Positions 1-5,683 are shown, numbered from the stretch's first letter. The stretch: DNA of 12,231 bases from Candidatus Portnoybacteria bacterium CG02_land_8_20_14_3_00_45_8 (GCA_002780785.1 PEUE01000028.1:1-12231); one strand, 5' to 3'. Numbers and translations are program-made. Notes: generated from the letters alone by a model not told the origin.

Positions 1-1028
1 TCCACCCGCGCCACCTTTTCTTCTTTTTTGATTTCCACGTCCAGCACCTTGGCCGGCGACAGGGCATTGGAAATAAATTTGGCCGCGTCCTCATTCCATT
101 CAATAATGTCTAATTTTTCGCCGCCCAGCTCATTTATAACCGCTTGCACGCGAATGCCCCTCTGCCCTACGCAAGAGCCAATCGGGTCAACCCCCTCTTC
201 GGTGGCCACAACGGCAATTTTGGAACGAGCGCCGGCTTCCCGGGCAATTGACTTAATTTCCACCGCGCCCGAAGCAATTTCCGGCACTTCCAGCTCAAAA
301 AGTTTAGTTATCATCTTGGGGTGCGCCCGCGACAACACAATCGTCGGTCCGCGCGGGTCTTTTTGCACTTCCAATATCAGCACGCGCAGGCGCTGGCCAA
401 TGCGGTAGCGCTCGCCCTGAATTTGTTCTTCCGGAAACAACACGCCCACGGTGCGGCCAATATCAATAAACACTGCGCCACGTTCAATGCGCTGAACAAT
501 GCCCGAGACCACTAAGTTTTCTTTATCGCGATATTCCTCGTAAATGGTCTCCCGCTCCGCCTCGCGAATCCGCTGAATAATCACCTGCTTGGCGGTCTGG
601 GCGGCGATGCGGCCAAAATCGGTTTTGGCCTCCAATTCCTGCCATAACTCGTCTCCGACTTTAATATCGGGCTTTATCTCTTTGGCCTCATCAACCATAA
701 TGTGCTTTTCGGCGTTAAAACGCACTTTTTTATCGCCGACTTCTTCGCCCTCTCTGGGCTCGGACGCCTCAACGACCGCTTCTTTTTCCGCCTCAATTTC
801 TTCCGGCGTTTTTACCATGGTTTCATCCAGCACTTGCCTGACTTGAAAAATCTGAATCGTCCCCATTTCCAAACCAAACTTGGCCTTAATAATTTGGCCT
901 TTGTGTCCGTAGTCCTTTTTGTAGGCCGCCGCGATGGCATCCTCAACGGTCTTTAAAACCCGCTCCTTGGAAATACCTTTTTCCTCGCAAATCTGGTCAA
1001 TCGCGGAGGCAAATGATTGTTTATCCAT
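1..1028 (-). CDS. nusA: Transcription termination/antitermination factor NusA (C-terminus outside window)
   Basis: NusA binds RNA polymerase and controls pausing, termination and antitermination. Reading the minus strand from ATG at 1028 gives 342 residues without a stop before the window edge. The N-terminal polymerase-binding domain spans about residues 1-165 and includes the family-typical stretch FGRIAAQTAKQVI (138-150). An S1 domain follows at about 172-225 (GIVQRIERGAVFIDIG, 176-191), then the first KH domain with the conserved GSCVGQRGIRVQAV (284-297). The second KH domain and any C-terminal repeats lie beyond base 1. An acidic insertion (about 76-125) sits in the N-domain. No Shine-Dalgarno is visible: the five bases before the start adjoin a 79-bp palindrome. 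The usual partner rimP is not directly upstream; an unrelated operon with its own terminator is. Identity is clear from sequence. Confidence 0.96.
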   Translation of the reverse strand, partial: MDKQSFASAIDQICEEKGISKERVLKTVEDAIAAAYKKDYGHKGQIIKAKFGLEMGTIQIFQVRQVLDETMVKTPEEIEAEKEAVVEASEPREGEEVGDKKVRFNAEKHIMVDEAKEIKPDIKVGDELWQELEAKTDFGRIAAQTAKQVIIQRIREAERETIYEEYRDKENLVVSGIVQRIERGAVFIDIGRTVGVLFPEEQIQGERYRIGQRLRVLILEVQKDPRGPTIVLSRAHPKMITKLFELEVPEIASGAVEIKSIAREAGARSKIAVVATEEGVDPIGSCVGQRGIRVQAVINELGGEKLDIIEWNEDAAKFISNALSPAKVLDVEIKKEEKVARV

Positions 1029-1033
1029 GGTCT

Positions 1034-1112
1034 TACGGAATTACAGATAAATACAGATATTACAGATAAAAATTCCTAATCCGTAAAATCTGTACAAATC
1101 TGTACTTCCGTA
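1034..1112. repeat. 79-bp imperfect palindrome in the nusA leader
   Basis: Outer arms TACGGAA (1034-1040) and TTCCGTA (1106-1112) pair perfectly. Inside them ATTACAGAT-like blocks, repeated three times on the left, pair with ATCTGTAC-like blocks on the right, and an inner ATCCGTAA arm also pairs with one TTACAGAT unit through a wobble. Only about 11 bases remain as a loop. On the nusA transcript it would fold as one long AT-rich hairpin ending five bases before the start codon. The layout resembles a miniature interspersed element. Confidence 0.75.
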
Positions 1113-1129
1113 CGATTTTAAAAAAATCG
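1113..1129. repeat. Short A/T hairpin in the nusA leader
   Basis: CGATTTT (1113-1119) pairs with AAAATCG (1123-1129) around a three-base loop: a 7-bp stem immediately upstream of the large palindrome on the nusA transcript. No T-run follows on the minus strand, so it is a poor terminator. It may be a leader structure or part of the neighbouring repeat. Confidence 0.4.
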
Positions 1130-1157
1130 GCCCGTTCAATACGGACCAAAAAAACCT

Positions 1158-1913
1158 TTATCCACAAGCTGTTTTCAGCCTACCACCGCTTCGCTGGCCT
1201 GTCAACGAAAACAAGCAATAGCTAAAAATCATTAATCCGAGATTCTGGACAAAAAAATGGCTGCGATTGTCAAACAATCGCAGCCTTGAATAATTAGATA
1301 ATCCTAACATTTCTCCTGCCCCGAAAAGGCAAGACGCCTCCCGAAACGTTTTCCTCTTCCACAATTTTTTTAAAAGACACTGATTGCTCTTCTTTAAAAA
1401 AAGGGCGGTCTGAGCTATCAGATGGACTACCATCCGCCGGTTTAATAATATTTGAATCTCCGGCGAATTATTACCTTCCACAACCATCTCCGTGTCGTAT
1501 TTCACGAACGGAATTTGGTTCTTCAAAAAAATGATCAAGAAATCTTCGTAGGGCTCCTTAATTTTAAGATCCGTCAAACGTTGCCGAATAGCATCTTCTT
1601 GAACATGAATATCCGTTATCCAAGTCGCTATCCGGCCTTCAAAAATCTCGTAGCAACGAGGTTCTTCAATCGCCTCTCTCCATTGCTTTACCACCCAACG
1701 CTTGCCATTCTCATCAACGGCGTAAAAAAAGGTGGTTTTTACCGGCTCGATGTCAGACCGCTCGCTGACAAAAGAATCCTCTACTGGCTCCAGAACGCTA
1801 ACCTTGTGCTCCAGCCAGCACTTTTTCCTTTCCTCTATTTCTTCTTCGTTTTCCCCAAAAAAAACAGGGGAAATCCTGCCGCATCCCTTGCTCCTGCACC
1901 ACCAAAGTTCCAT
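1158..1913 (-). CDS. Hypothetical protein, third gene of small operon; C-terminus probably frameshifted
   Basis: I do not recognise the family. As sequenced the frame from ATG 1913 runs 251 residues to 1158, with a purine-rich GAGGGGGGTGA ribosome site just upstream and only four bases after the previous stop. Residues 1-147 look like an ordinary soluble protein, with a Trp/Cys-rich start (MELWWCRSKGCG) and charged middle. The last 50 or so residues are translated through a strong terminator (1259-1285) and the nusA promoter, which is implausible. In the -1 frame, open after 1468, the reading continues through hydrophilic sequence to TAA at 1294-1296, just before the terminator, and would give about 206 residues. 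So a one-base loss, an insertion, or slippage between about 1467 and 1395 is likely. A dyad-rich element (1404-1438) and a run of seven T (1402-1396) lie in that interval. Confidence 0.6.
   Translation of the reverse strand: MELWWCRSKGCGRISPVFFGENEEEIEERKKCWLEHKVSVLEPVEDSFVSERSDIEPVKTTFFYAVDENGKRWVVKQWREAIEEPRCYEIFEGRIATWITDIHVQEDAIRQRLTDLKIKEPYEDFLIIFLKNQIPFVKYDTEMVVEGNNSPEIQILLNRRMVVHLIAQTALFLKKSNQCLLKKLWKRKTFREASCLFGAGEMLGLSNYSRLRLFDNRSHFFVQNLGLMIFSYCLFSLTGQRSGGRLKTACG
1177..1205 (-). promoter_or_regulatory. Probable nusA promoter (TTGACA-17-TAGGCT)
   Basis: On the minus strand a perfect -35 TTGACA (1205-1200) is followed after 17 bases by TAGGCT (1182-1177), a weak but properly placed -10. 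Transcription would start near 1170, giving a leader of about 140 bases before nusA that contains the hairpins at 1113-1129 and 1034-1112. It lies just downstream of the terminator of the preceding operon, where a new promoter is expected. Confidence 0.6.
1259..1285 (-). terminator. Strong Rho-independent terminator of the three-gene operon
   Basis: A perfect 12-bp stem, GGCTGCGATTGT paired with ACAATCGCAGCC around a three-base loop, is followed on the minus strand by ATTTTTTTG. This is a textbook intrinsic terminator. It starts 8 bases after a TAA at 1294-1296 that lies in the -1 frame relative to the gene starting at 1913. That position suggests the gene should end there, not at 1158. Confidence 0.9.
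1404..1438. repeat. Three-way-junction dyad element inside the frameshifted gene
   Basis: GGCGG (1404-1408) pairs with CCGCC (1434-1438). Enclosed are TCTGA-GCTA-TCAGA (1409-1422) and TGG-ACTA-CCA (1423-1432), two adjacent hairpins with four-base loops. The arms are short, so chance is possible, but the layout matches the elements at 3672-3718 and 7819-7873 and it sits where the reading frame of the host gene changes. Confidence 0.45.
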
Positions 1914-1917
1914 TTTT

Positions 1918-2130
1918 TCACCCCCCTCTTTTTAGACAAGCTGGCGCCTCAAGAAAAATACGAAGGCACTCTAATATTGTCATGGGCCCATTTTTAATGG
2001 GTTCCCCCTCGGTGACCGCGCAGCAGCGTGGACAAATACCATTACCATCTGCTTTAGACAAGGCCTCTTTTGGTAAATTTTTCAAAACCTCTATACAGGA
2101 GGGACAACCTCCTTCTATTTCTTTCTCCAT
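1918..2130 (-). CDS. Small Cys-rich (zinc-ribbon-like) hypothetical protein
   Basis: A 70-residue protein of unknown function, second gene of the operon. It contains CPSC (residues 9-12) and CPRCC (about 33-37), spaced like two knuckles of a treble-clef or rubredoxin-like zinc site, plus two more Cys near the C-terminus. An in-frame ATG at 2145 would add five residues, but those codons contain the sequence AAAGGAGAG, an ideal Shine-Dalgarno for the ATG at 2130, so I chose 2130. It ends four bases before the ATG of the next gene at 1913, and lies 25 bases after the stop of the first gene. Metal binding is inferred from Cys spacing only. Confidence 0.7.
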   Translation of the reverse strand: MEKEIEGGCPSCIEVLKNLPKEALSKADGNGICPRCCAVTEGEPIKNGPMTILECLRIFLEAPACLKRGG

Positions 2131-2155
2131 TTTCTCTCCTTTCATTTTGTTAGCG

Positions 2156-2344
2156 CTAATTGTATAGAATCAAATAGCTCTCTTGGTCTTCTAACGTTCC
2201 GCAAGACTCCAGAAAAAGCATTTTTAGCCCTTGTCTAAATTCATCCTTTGACACCATTTTTAAAACGTCCTTCAGAAGAATCCCTTGCAAAACCTCGGGA
2301 AGAATCCCAAGAATGGTTGCATTAACTTTATCTAACGTACTCAT
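2156..2344 (-). CDS. Small hypothetical protein, first gene of the operon
   Basis: A 62-residue protein of unknown function. It is preceded by AAAGGAGGAAG seven bases before the ATG at 2344, the best Shine-Dalgarno in the window, which makes the start secure. The sequence is predicted to be mostly helical and amphipathic (alternating hydrophobic positions in ILPEVLQGILLKDVLKMV), with a single Cys and no clear signal peptide or full membrane segment. It lies downstream of a good sigma70-type promoter and leads the operon. A perfect 10-bp palindrome, TTAGCGCTAA (2150-2159), overlaps its stop codon. Confidence 0.72.
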   Translation of the reverse strand: MSTLDKVNATILGILPEVLQGILLKDVLKMVSKDEFRQGLKMLFLESCGTLEDQESYLILYN

Positions 2345-2377
2345 AACTTCCTCCTTTCTTTTCTAAGAGTTTCAATC

Positions 2378-2396
2378 GCCGGAAGACAATTTCGGC
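2378..2396 (-). other. Hairpin in the 5' leader of the small operon
   Basis: GCCGGAA (2378-2384) pairs with TTTCGGC (2390-2396), seven pairs with one wobble around a five-base loop. It lies in the approximately 90-base leader between the predicted transcription start and the first gene. It might be a regulatory or stabilising structure; nothing further can be said. Confidence 0.35.
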
Positions 2397-2421
2397 GTCT
2401 CCCGCTTATTTGTTTTTAAAG

Positions 2422-2432
2422 GTACAATGTAC
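2422..2432. promoter_or_regulatory. Possible operator: GTACAATGTAC at the operon's start site
   Basis: A perfect 5+1+5 palindrome lies about 3-13 bases downstream of the predicted transcription start of the small operon. A repressor bound here would block initiation. No regulator gene is visible nearby, so this is inference from position and symmetry. Confidence 0.35.
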
Positions 2433-2440
2433 AATTCGCC

Positions 2441-2469
2441 ATTATGGCACGGCTTAATCTAAAAGTCAA
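2441..2469 (-). promoter_or_regulatory. Promoter of the three-gene operon (TTGACT-17-CATAAT)
   Basis: On the minus strand TTGACT (2469-2464) and CATAAT (2446-2441) are each one base from consensus and separated by 17 bases. The predicted start is near 2434. The -35 abuts the stop codon of the upstream gene at 2470, so the operon is transcribed independently of it. Confidence 0.72.
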
Positions 2470-2949
2470 CTATAATTTTTTTCGCGCCGCTGGCTTTACA
2501 TATTTTCCAACTAGCCAGGAACTTGATTGAATTTTGCCGCGTCTACCCACGTTAAAAACCATCCGGCAGCCGATTTTTTTACAGGTCGCAACTTCGGGAA
2601 TATTATCCCGCACCCTATCCCCGCCATTGGCAAAAATGTCGGGCTTTAATTCTTCCAACACACGGCAAACGCTAATATCCTTGGTATTCGGTTTGTGCTT
2701 TGTCAAAGCCACGCGGTCCACTAGCCTTAACGCCTCAATGATTTCTTTACGTTCCTGCTCGGGCATAAAAATATGCCCTTTTTTTAGTTTGAGCCAATTA
2801 TCATTATTTAAAATTACCACCAATTTATCGCCCAACTTCTTGGCATCATTAAAATAATCAATGTGCCCCACGTGCAATGGGTCAAAACCCCCGCTCACCG
2901 CCACGATAACTGGCTTTTTTTTGGTTGGCTTTTTGGTTGGCTTTTTCAT
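2470..2949 (-). CDS. Cytidylyltransferase-like nucleotidyltransferase (HxGH superfamily)
   Basis: A 159-residue enzyme that would transfer a nucleotidyl group from CTP or ATP onto a phosphorylated small molecule, as TagD (glycerol-3-phosphate) or the C-terminal domain of HldE does. The nucleotide-binding GGFDPLHVGH (20-29) contains the HxGH signature, and QSSSWLV (141-147) occupies the place of the ISSS/ISTT signature. Length fits a single Rossmann-like domain. The N-terminus is a lysine-rich repeat (KKPTKKPTKKKP, 2-13). The frame is open 26 codons further upstream, but the ATG at 2949 overlaps the previous gene's TGA as ATGA, the usual sign of coupled translation, so I chose it. The substrate cannot be told; the partner pyrophosphorylase suggests synthesis of an activated sugar or polyol. 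Confidence 0.88.
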   Translation of the reverse strand: MKKPTKKPTKKKPVIVAVSGGFDPLHVGHIDYFNDAKKLGDKLVVILNNDNWLKLKKGHIFMPEQERKEIIEALRLVDRVALTKHKPNTKDISVCRVLEELKPDIFANGGDRVRDNIPEVATCKKIGCRMVFNVGRRGKIQSSSWLVGKYVKPAARKKL

Positions 2950-3641
2950 AATCTGAAAATTGTCAAAAACTTCTTTAATAATTTCTCGGCCTGGGCCACA
3001 TCTTCCTGCGTATTGCAGGGATGCCAAAACTTGGCCTTTTCCACTTTAATTTTATGGTCTCTGGCCATTTGCACCATGGTCTGGGGCAAACCAAATTCTT
3101 TCTTGCTAATCGCCACCGGCTCGTAATAGAAAATTCTTTTGTCCAGAGAGTAGGCGCCGATATTCACCAAATTGGTTGGCGGTTTGGTCGGCCGTTCCAC
3201 AATTCCAATTAAATGGTCCTGCTCGTCCAACTCCATCACGCCAAATCGGCCCGGGTCATCAACTTCTTTGGCTAAAATGCAAAAATCGTGGCGAATGGCT
3301 TTTTTTAAGTCCTCGTGATGATAAAAATCGTCGCCGTTTAAAACCAAAAACTTGCCCTTCAGCATTCTTCTTATCTGAAAAAGAGCGCCCGCCGTGCCGT
3401 CAAGCTTTTGCTGCCAAGCATAGCGGACTTTCCTGCCCCTGAACTTTTCGCCAAAATATTCTTTTATCTTTCCGCCGTTATAACCAATAATAATAATCAC
3501 CTCGGTGATTTCTTTGGGCAAATTCAACAGCGTGTATTCCAAAATCGGCCGGCCGTGGATTTTAAGCATCGGCTTGGGAGTGTGGTTGGTCAAATCCCCC
3601 ATTCTAGTGCCGCGTCCGGCGGCTAAAATTACTGCCTGCAT
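2946..3641 (-). CDS. Nucleotidyltransferase family protein (sugar-1-phosphate nucleotidylyltransferase-like)
   Basis: This 231-residue protein belongs to the NTP_transferase fold that makes NDP-sugars from NTP and sugar-1-phosphate. The N-terminal signature LAAGRGTRM (6-14) with KPM (23-25) binds the nucleotide. NGDDF (102-106) holds the metal-binding GD. ERPTKP (149-154) corresponds to the sugar-binding EKP motif, and FWHPCNTQEDV (205-215) aligns with the W-x-D-x-G-T-x-E-D region, though it lacks that Asp-x-Gly. It is shorter than RmlA (about 290) and has no C-terminal beta-helix, resembling minimal MurNAc-1-P or mannose-1-P uridylyl/guanylyltransferases. The stop overlaps the next start as ATGA. 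No Shine-Dalgarno precedes ATG 3641. Substrate is unknown. Confidence 0.9.
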   Translation of the reverse strand: MQAVILAAGRGTRMGDLTNHTPKPMLKIHGRPILEYTLLNLPKEITEVIIIIGYNGGKIKEYFGEKFRGRKVRYAWQQKLDGTAGALFQIRRMLKGKFLVLNGDDFYHHEDLKKAIRHDFCILAKEVDDPGRFGVMELDEQDHLIGIVERPTKPPTNLVNIGAYSLDKRIFYYEPVAISKKEFGLPQTMVQMARDHKIKVEKAKFWHPCNTQEDVAQAEKLLKKFLTIFRL

Positions 3642-3671
3642 TTTTTGTTATTTAAAAATAATGTGGACCCA

Positions 3672-3718
3672 CTGGGAATTGCCACCCTGCGGGTGGTCAC
3701 CCGAAGGGTGAAACCCAG
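3672..3718. repeat. Three-way-junction hairpin element between tRNA-Ala and nucleotidyltransferase gene
   Basis: CTGGG (3672-3676) pairs with CCCAG (3714-3718). Between them are two perfect, directly adjacent 6-bp hairpins: CCACCC-TGC-GGGTGG (3682-3696) and TCACCC-GAA-GGGTGA (3697-3711). The same shape (outer stem, two tandem hairpins, one with a GAA/TTC loop) appears inside leuS at 7819-7873. No T-run follows on either strand, so it is not a standard terminator. Confidence 0.7.
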
Positions 3719-3742
3719 GCCTCGACAATGTCCCGATAGCTT

Positions 3743-3816
3743 TGGTGGACCCAGAGAGAATCGAACTCTCATCTCCACAATGCGAATGTGGCGTCTTACC
3801 ACTGGACCATGGGCCC
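3743..3816 (-). tRNA. tRNA-Ala (anticodon CGC)
   Basis: A 74-base cloverleaf with encoded CCA. The acceptor stem GGGCCCA pairs with TGGGTCC and carries G3:U70, the alanine identity element; the discriminator is A. The D arm is GTCCAGTGGTAAGAC, the anticodon arm CCACA-TTCGCAT-TGTGG places CGC at positions 34-36, and the T arm is GAGAG-TTCGATT-CTCTC. It reads GCG codons. Sequences flanking the mature tRNA on both sides are complementary (3734-3742 and 3817-3829 region), which extends the acceptor stem far beyond the mature ends. Confidence 0.95.
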
Positions 3817-3846
3817 ACCAAAGCTATCGCGGATCCTCGATTTTTA

Positions 3847-4098
3847 CTAAATTTTGAAATGTTTTATTAAATTTTCAATCGCCTTGCGATTTTTCCACGA
3901 TTTAATCTGTAATTCTCTTCTTCTCGCTCCTTTTAAGGTATCAAATTTATCCCGATGAACTAAATCCCAAGGCAAATATCTTTTTGTTGATGGCACCAAC
4001 CCTTTATTGTGCTGATCTATCCTGACATCGATATTTCCACAACTTCCAACGTAGTAAGCGCCATTCTTAACTGATTTTAAAATATAGACGTAAAACAT
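3847..4098 (-). CDS. GIY-YIG domain protein (UPF0213/YhbQ-like)
   Basis: A single-domain GIY-YIG nuclease-fold protein of 83 residues, the usual size for this family. The signature reads FYVYILKS (2-9) followed by AYYVGS (14-19). The conserved Arg of helix 1 is in VRIDQHNKG (25-33), and the catalytic Glu lies in RRRELQIKSW (59-68, E62). Relatives are widespread in bacteria, and their biological role in DNA repair or mobile-element maintenance is not settled. No clear Shine-Dalgarno is present; the region before the ATG is AT-rich. It is followed after 30 bases by tRNA-Ala on the same strand. Confidence 0.92.
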   Translation of the reverse strand: MFYVYILKSVKNGAYYVGSCGNIDVRIDQHNKGLVPSTKRYLPWDLVHRDKFDTLKGARRRELQIKSWKNRKAIENLIKHFKI

Positions 4099-4183
4099 TT
4101 TAAAATTTCAAAAATCGGGACGAATGTCGCGCAATGCCGTTTTACTATGGGCCCTTTATCCTTCTAATAAAATGTCAAAAAAG

Positions 4184-4498
4184 TTAGGAGGACGAGCCAA
4201 AACCATTTTTTATCATCTCCGCCTCATGTTCCAGCCACTGATTCTCTTCCGCGCCGTATTCACCGCTATGCGCGGCGCTGCCCTGATAAGACGCTTTCTT
4301 CTGGTCCAGGTGCAAAGTCAGCTCCGCTCCCCCGTCCCGCTCTCTAACAAAAATATGGAATCGCGGATAATCAGCGCTACCCACCCGCCTAACAAAAGAC
4401 AGCTCACCAGAGCTGGCCTCTTTTCTAATAAAACTATAACCCAACCGGCGCAGAATGTTCAAGGGGGAATCGCTTATTTTATCAAAAGCTAATTTCAT
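4184..4498 (-). CDS. Conserved hypothetical protein (Patescibacteria-type)
   Basis: A 104-residue soluble protein of unknown function. The sequence resembles a small family I associate with Parcubacteria-like genomes, with the recognisable blocks PLNILRRLGY (12-21), FVRRVGSADYPRFHIF (35-50) and LTLHLDQKKASYQGS (59-73), followed by an AHSGEY segment and an acidic C-terminal helix. No Cys, no membrane segment, no known catalytic motif. It begins five bases after the TAA of the interrupted two-TM gene at 4504-4746, so the two are likely cotranscribed. No Shine-Dalgarno is evident. Family membership is from memory of sequence patterns and was not searched. Confidence 0.75.
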   Translation of the reverse strand: MKLAFDKISDSPLNILRRLGYSFIRKEASSGELSFVRRVGSADYPRFHIFVRERDGGAELTLHLDQKKASYQGSAAHSGEYGAEENQWLEHEAEMIKNGFGSSS

Positions 4499-4503
4499 TG
4501 ATT

Positions 4504-4746
4504 TTAGTTTTTTATCACGCCGAAATTATCGCCGCCGATGACGCCGTTCATAAACCGCACGCGAACGCCGGCGTAAATGGCTAAAATACCAACATAAACC
4601 ACCAACATCAGGTTTAGATAACCCTGTCAGGCATTATCTTTCACGTAATCAAAAATAATAACCGCGTAGACCAGCAAGGTCCAAAAACCGGTCAAAAGCC
4701 ACCAGAACTTGGATGACTTTTTAATTTTCCAAAAGATCCTAAGCAT
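4504..4746 (-). pseudogene. Small two-TM membrane protein interrupted by an in-frame UGA
   Basis: Reading from ATG 4746 gives 39 codons, a UGA at 4627-4629, and then 40 more coding codons to TAA at 4504-4506, all in one frame. The first half carries a membrane segment (FWWLLTGFWTLLVYAVIIF, 14-32), the second another (YLNLMLVVYVGILAIYAGV, 43-61), so together they look like one 80-residue protein with two helices joined by a short polar loop containing the UGA. Spacing to the neighbours is operon-like: 22 bases after the AsnB-like stop and five before the next ATG. UGA is a normal stop elsewhere in the window. Options are a nonsense mutation, readthrough, a sequencing error, or two separate short peptides. 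Function unknown. Confidence 0.6.
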
Positions 4747-4768
4747 TAGTTTTGAGCTATTTTTATAT

Positions 4769-5683
4769 TTATTTTATATCCAACATACCCACCTGGCCTC
4801 TCTTGGGCCTGTCTATAATTTCTTTTGGCACGCCCAATTCTTGAGCAATTTCTCTTAGCGGTTTTTTGCTAACTTCTTTAGAAGTTCTGTCTTTTAGGGG
4901 GATGCCCGATACCGATTCAATGATTTTTTGGTCCAGGTATGGAAACAAAAAACCAATGCCGAAATTATCGCCTATCTTTATCAGTGGGCTAAGATGATGC
5001 GGCACCAGCTCTTGCCAATAACGTAAAAATAATTGTTTCCTTTCATCTTCTGATACTGTTTTTCCATCTTCCGATACTCTTTTCCGGTGGTCCCAATAAC
5101 CGCCCATCAGCTCGTCAATACCATCACAAGCCAGCAAAACATTGGGGTGAAATTTTGAAAGATATTTATAGAGCAAAGTAACATCAACGCTTCCCGTTTT
5201 TGTGACTTTTTCCAGATCATCTTCTTGAAATTTTGATTTATGTTCTGCCAGCGCCTCTTGTATTTCACCTGGCTCCGGAATAAATTCATGGTGATTTGAA
5301 CCGAATTTTTCCGCCGCCAAGCGGGCATGCAGAACATCCGGGTGGTTAACGCTACCACCCATGGCAAAAGTAACAATTTCGTTTTCCGGGAAATTTTTCC
5401 TCAAAAAAGCCAGGGCAAGCGTTGAATCCAGCCCGCCAGATAAAGTTAAAAAAATCTTCCCCTTATTTTTGGCCAGCGCGATTTGGCCGCAATCGCAAAA
5501 AGTCCTGTCTAGGTTTTGCTTTAATTCATCCAATGACCACTCTCTCTTTTCCGCCGGCAGAATATTGGTTCGCTCCAATCTTTCAAAAAACTCCTGCTGA
5601 TTTTCTGTTGAAACGACCGCGTCTTTTTGCTCCTTGTGTTTTTCCGGTTTTTCAACAGAAATTTGTTCTTTTGAATATTCCAT
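4769..5683 (-). CDS. Asparagine synthase-like ATP-pyrophosphatase without glutaminase domain
   Basis: A 304-residue protein matching only the C-terminal synthetase domain of AsnB-type enzymes, which activate a carboxylate with ATP and amidate it. The PP-loop is LSGGLDST (81-88). CDGIDELMGGY (186-196) matches the GDGxDELFGGY motif of the family. The C-terminal LREIAQELGVPKEIIDRPKRG (276-296) matches the Leu-Pro...Arg-x-Lys end of the domain. AsnB enzymes normally have an N-terminal class II glutaminase starting at Cys2; here residues 1-60 are a polar, Lys/Glu-rich segment instead. It may use free ammonia or another nucleophile, or a partner glutaminase elsewhere. The upstream neighbour is a His/Cys-rich small protein, 23 bases away. 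No Shine-Dalgarno at a normal distance. Class assignment is firm, substrate unknown. Confidence 0.87.
   Translation of the reverse strand: MEYSKEQISVEKPEKHKEQKDAVVSTENQQEFFERLERTNILPAEKREWSLDELKQNLDRTFCDCGQIALAKNKGKIFLTLSGGLDSTLALAFLRKNFPENEIVTFAMGGSVNHPDVLHARLAAEKFGSNHHEFIPEPGEIQEALAEHKSKFQEDDLEKVTKTGSVDVTLLYKYLSKFHPNVLLACDGIDELMGGYWDHRKRVSEDGKTVSEDERKQLFLRYWQELVPHHLSPLIKIGDNFGIGFLFPYLDQKIIESVSGIPLKDRTSKEVSKKPLREIAQELGVPKEIIDRPKRGQVGMLDIK

Noticed and set aside
28-956. Several plus-strand open frames (28-408, 321-515, 589-846, 702-956)
   Set aside because: They lie opposite nusA, whose minus-strand translation matches NusA domains throughout; the plus frames have low-complexity, Ser/Thr-rich products with no recognisable family.
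1395-1401. T TTT TTA as a definite programmed -1 frameshift site
   Set aside because: Phase is right, but no strong stimulatory structure lies just downstream, and the -1 frame is already natural-looking upstream of it, which favours an indel or insertion; kept only as an option.
1404-1438. A degenerate tRNA fragment
   Set aside because: It contains GAGCTATCAG-like bases, but no acceptor, anticodon or T arm can be drawn in the right order.
1452-1997. Plus-strand frame of 181 codons
   Set aside because: It is antisense to two operon genes with good ribosome sites and crosses their boundary; no start signal or family resemblance.
3176-3212. Repeated TTGGTTGGCGG/TTGGTCGGC bases as a DNA repeat
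   Set aside because: Explained by coding for a Pro/Thr-rich RPTKPPTN segment of the nucleotidyltransferase active-site region.
4124-4492. Plus-strand frame of 122 codons
   Set aside because: Shadow of the conserved hypothetical at 4184-4498, which has recognisable conserved blocks.
4627-4629. UGA reassigned to Gly (code 25) or Trp, as in Gracilibacteria/SR1 or mycoplasmas
   Set aside because: UGA ends several clear genes here (1918, 2946, 10393, 11216), and long genes such as leuS have no in-frame UGA.
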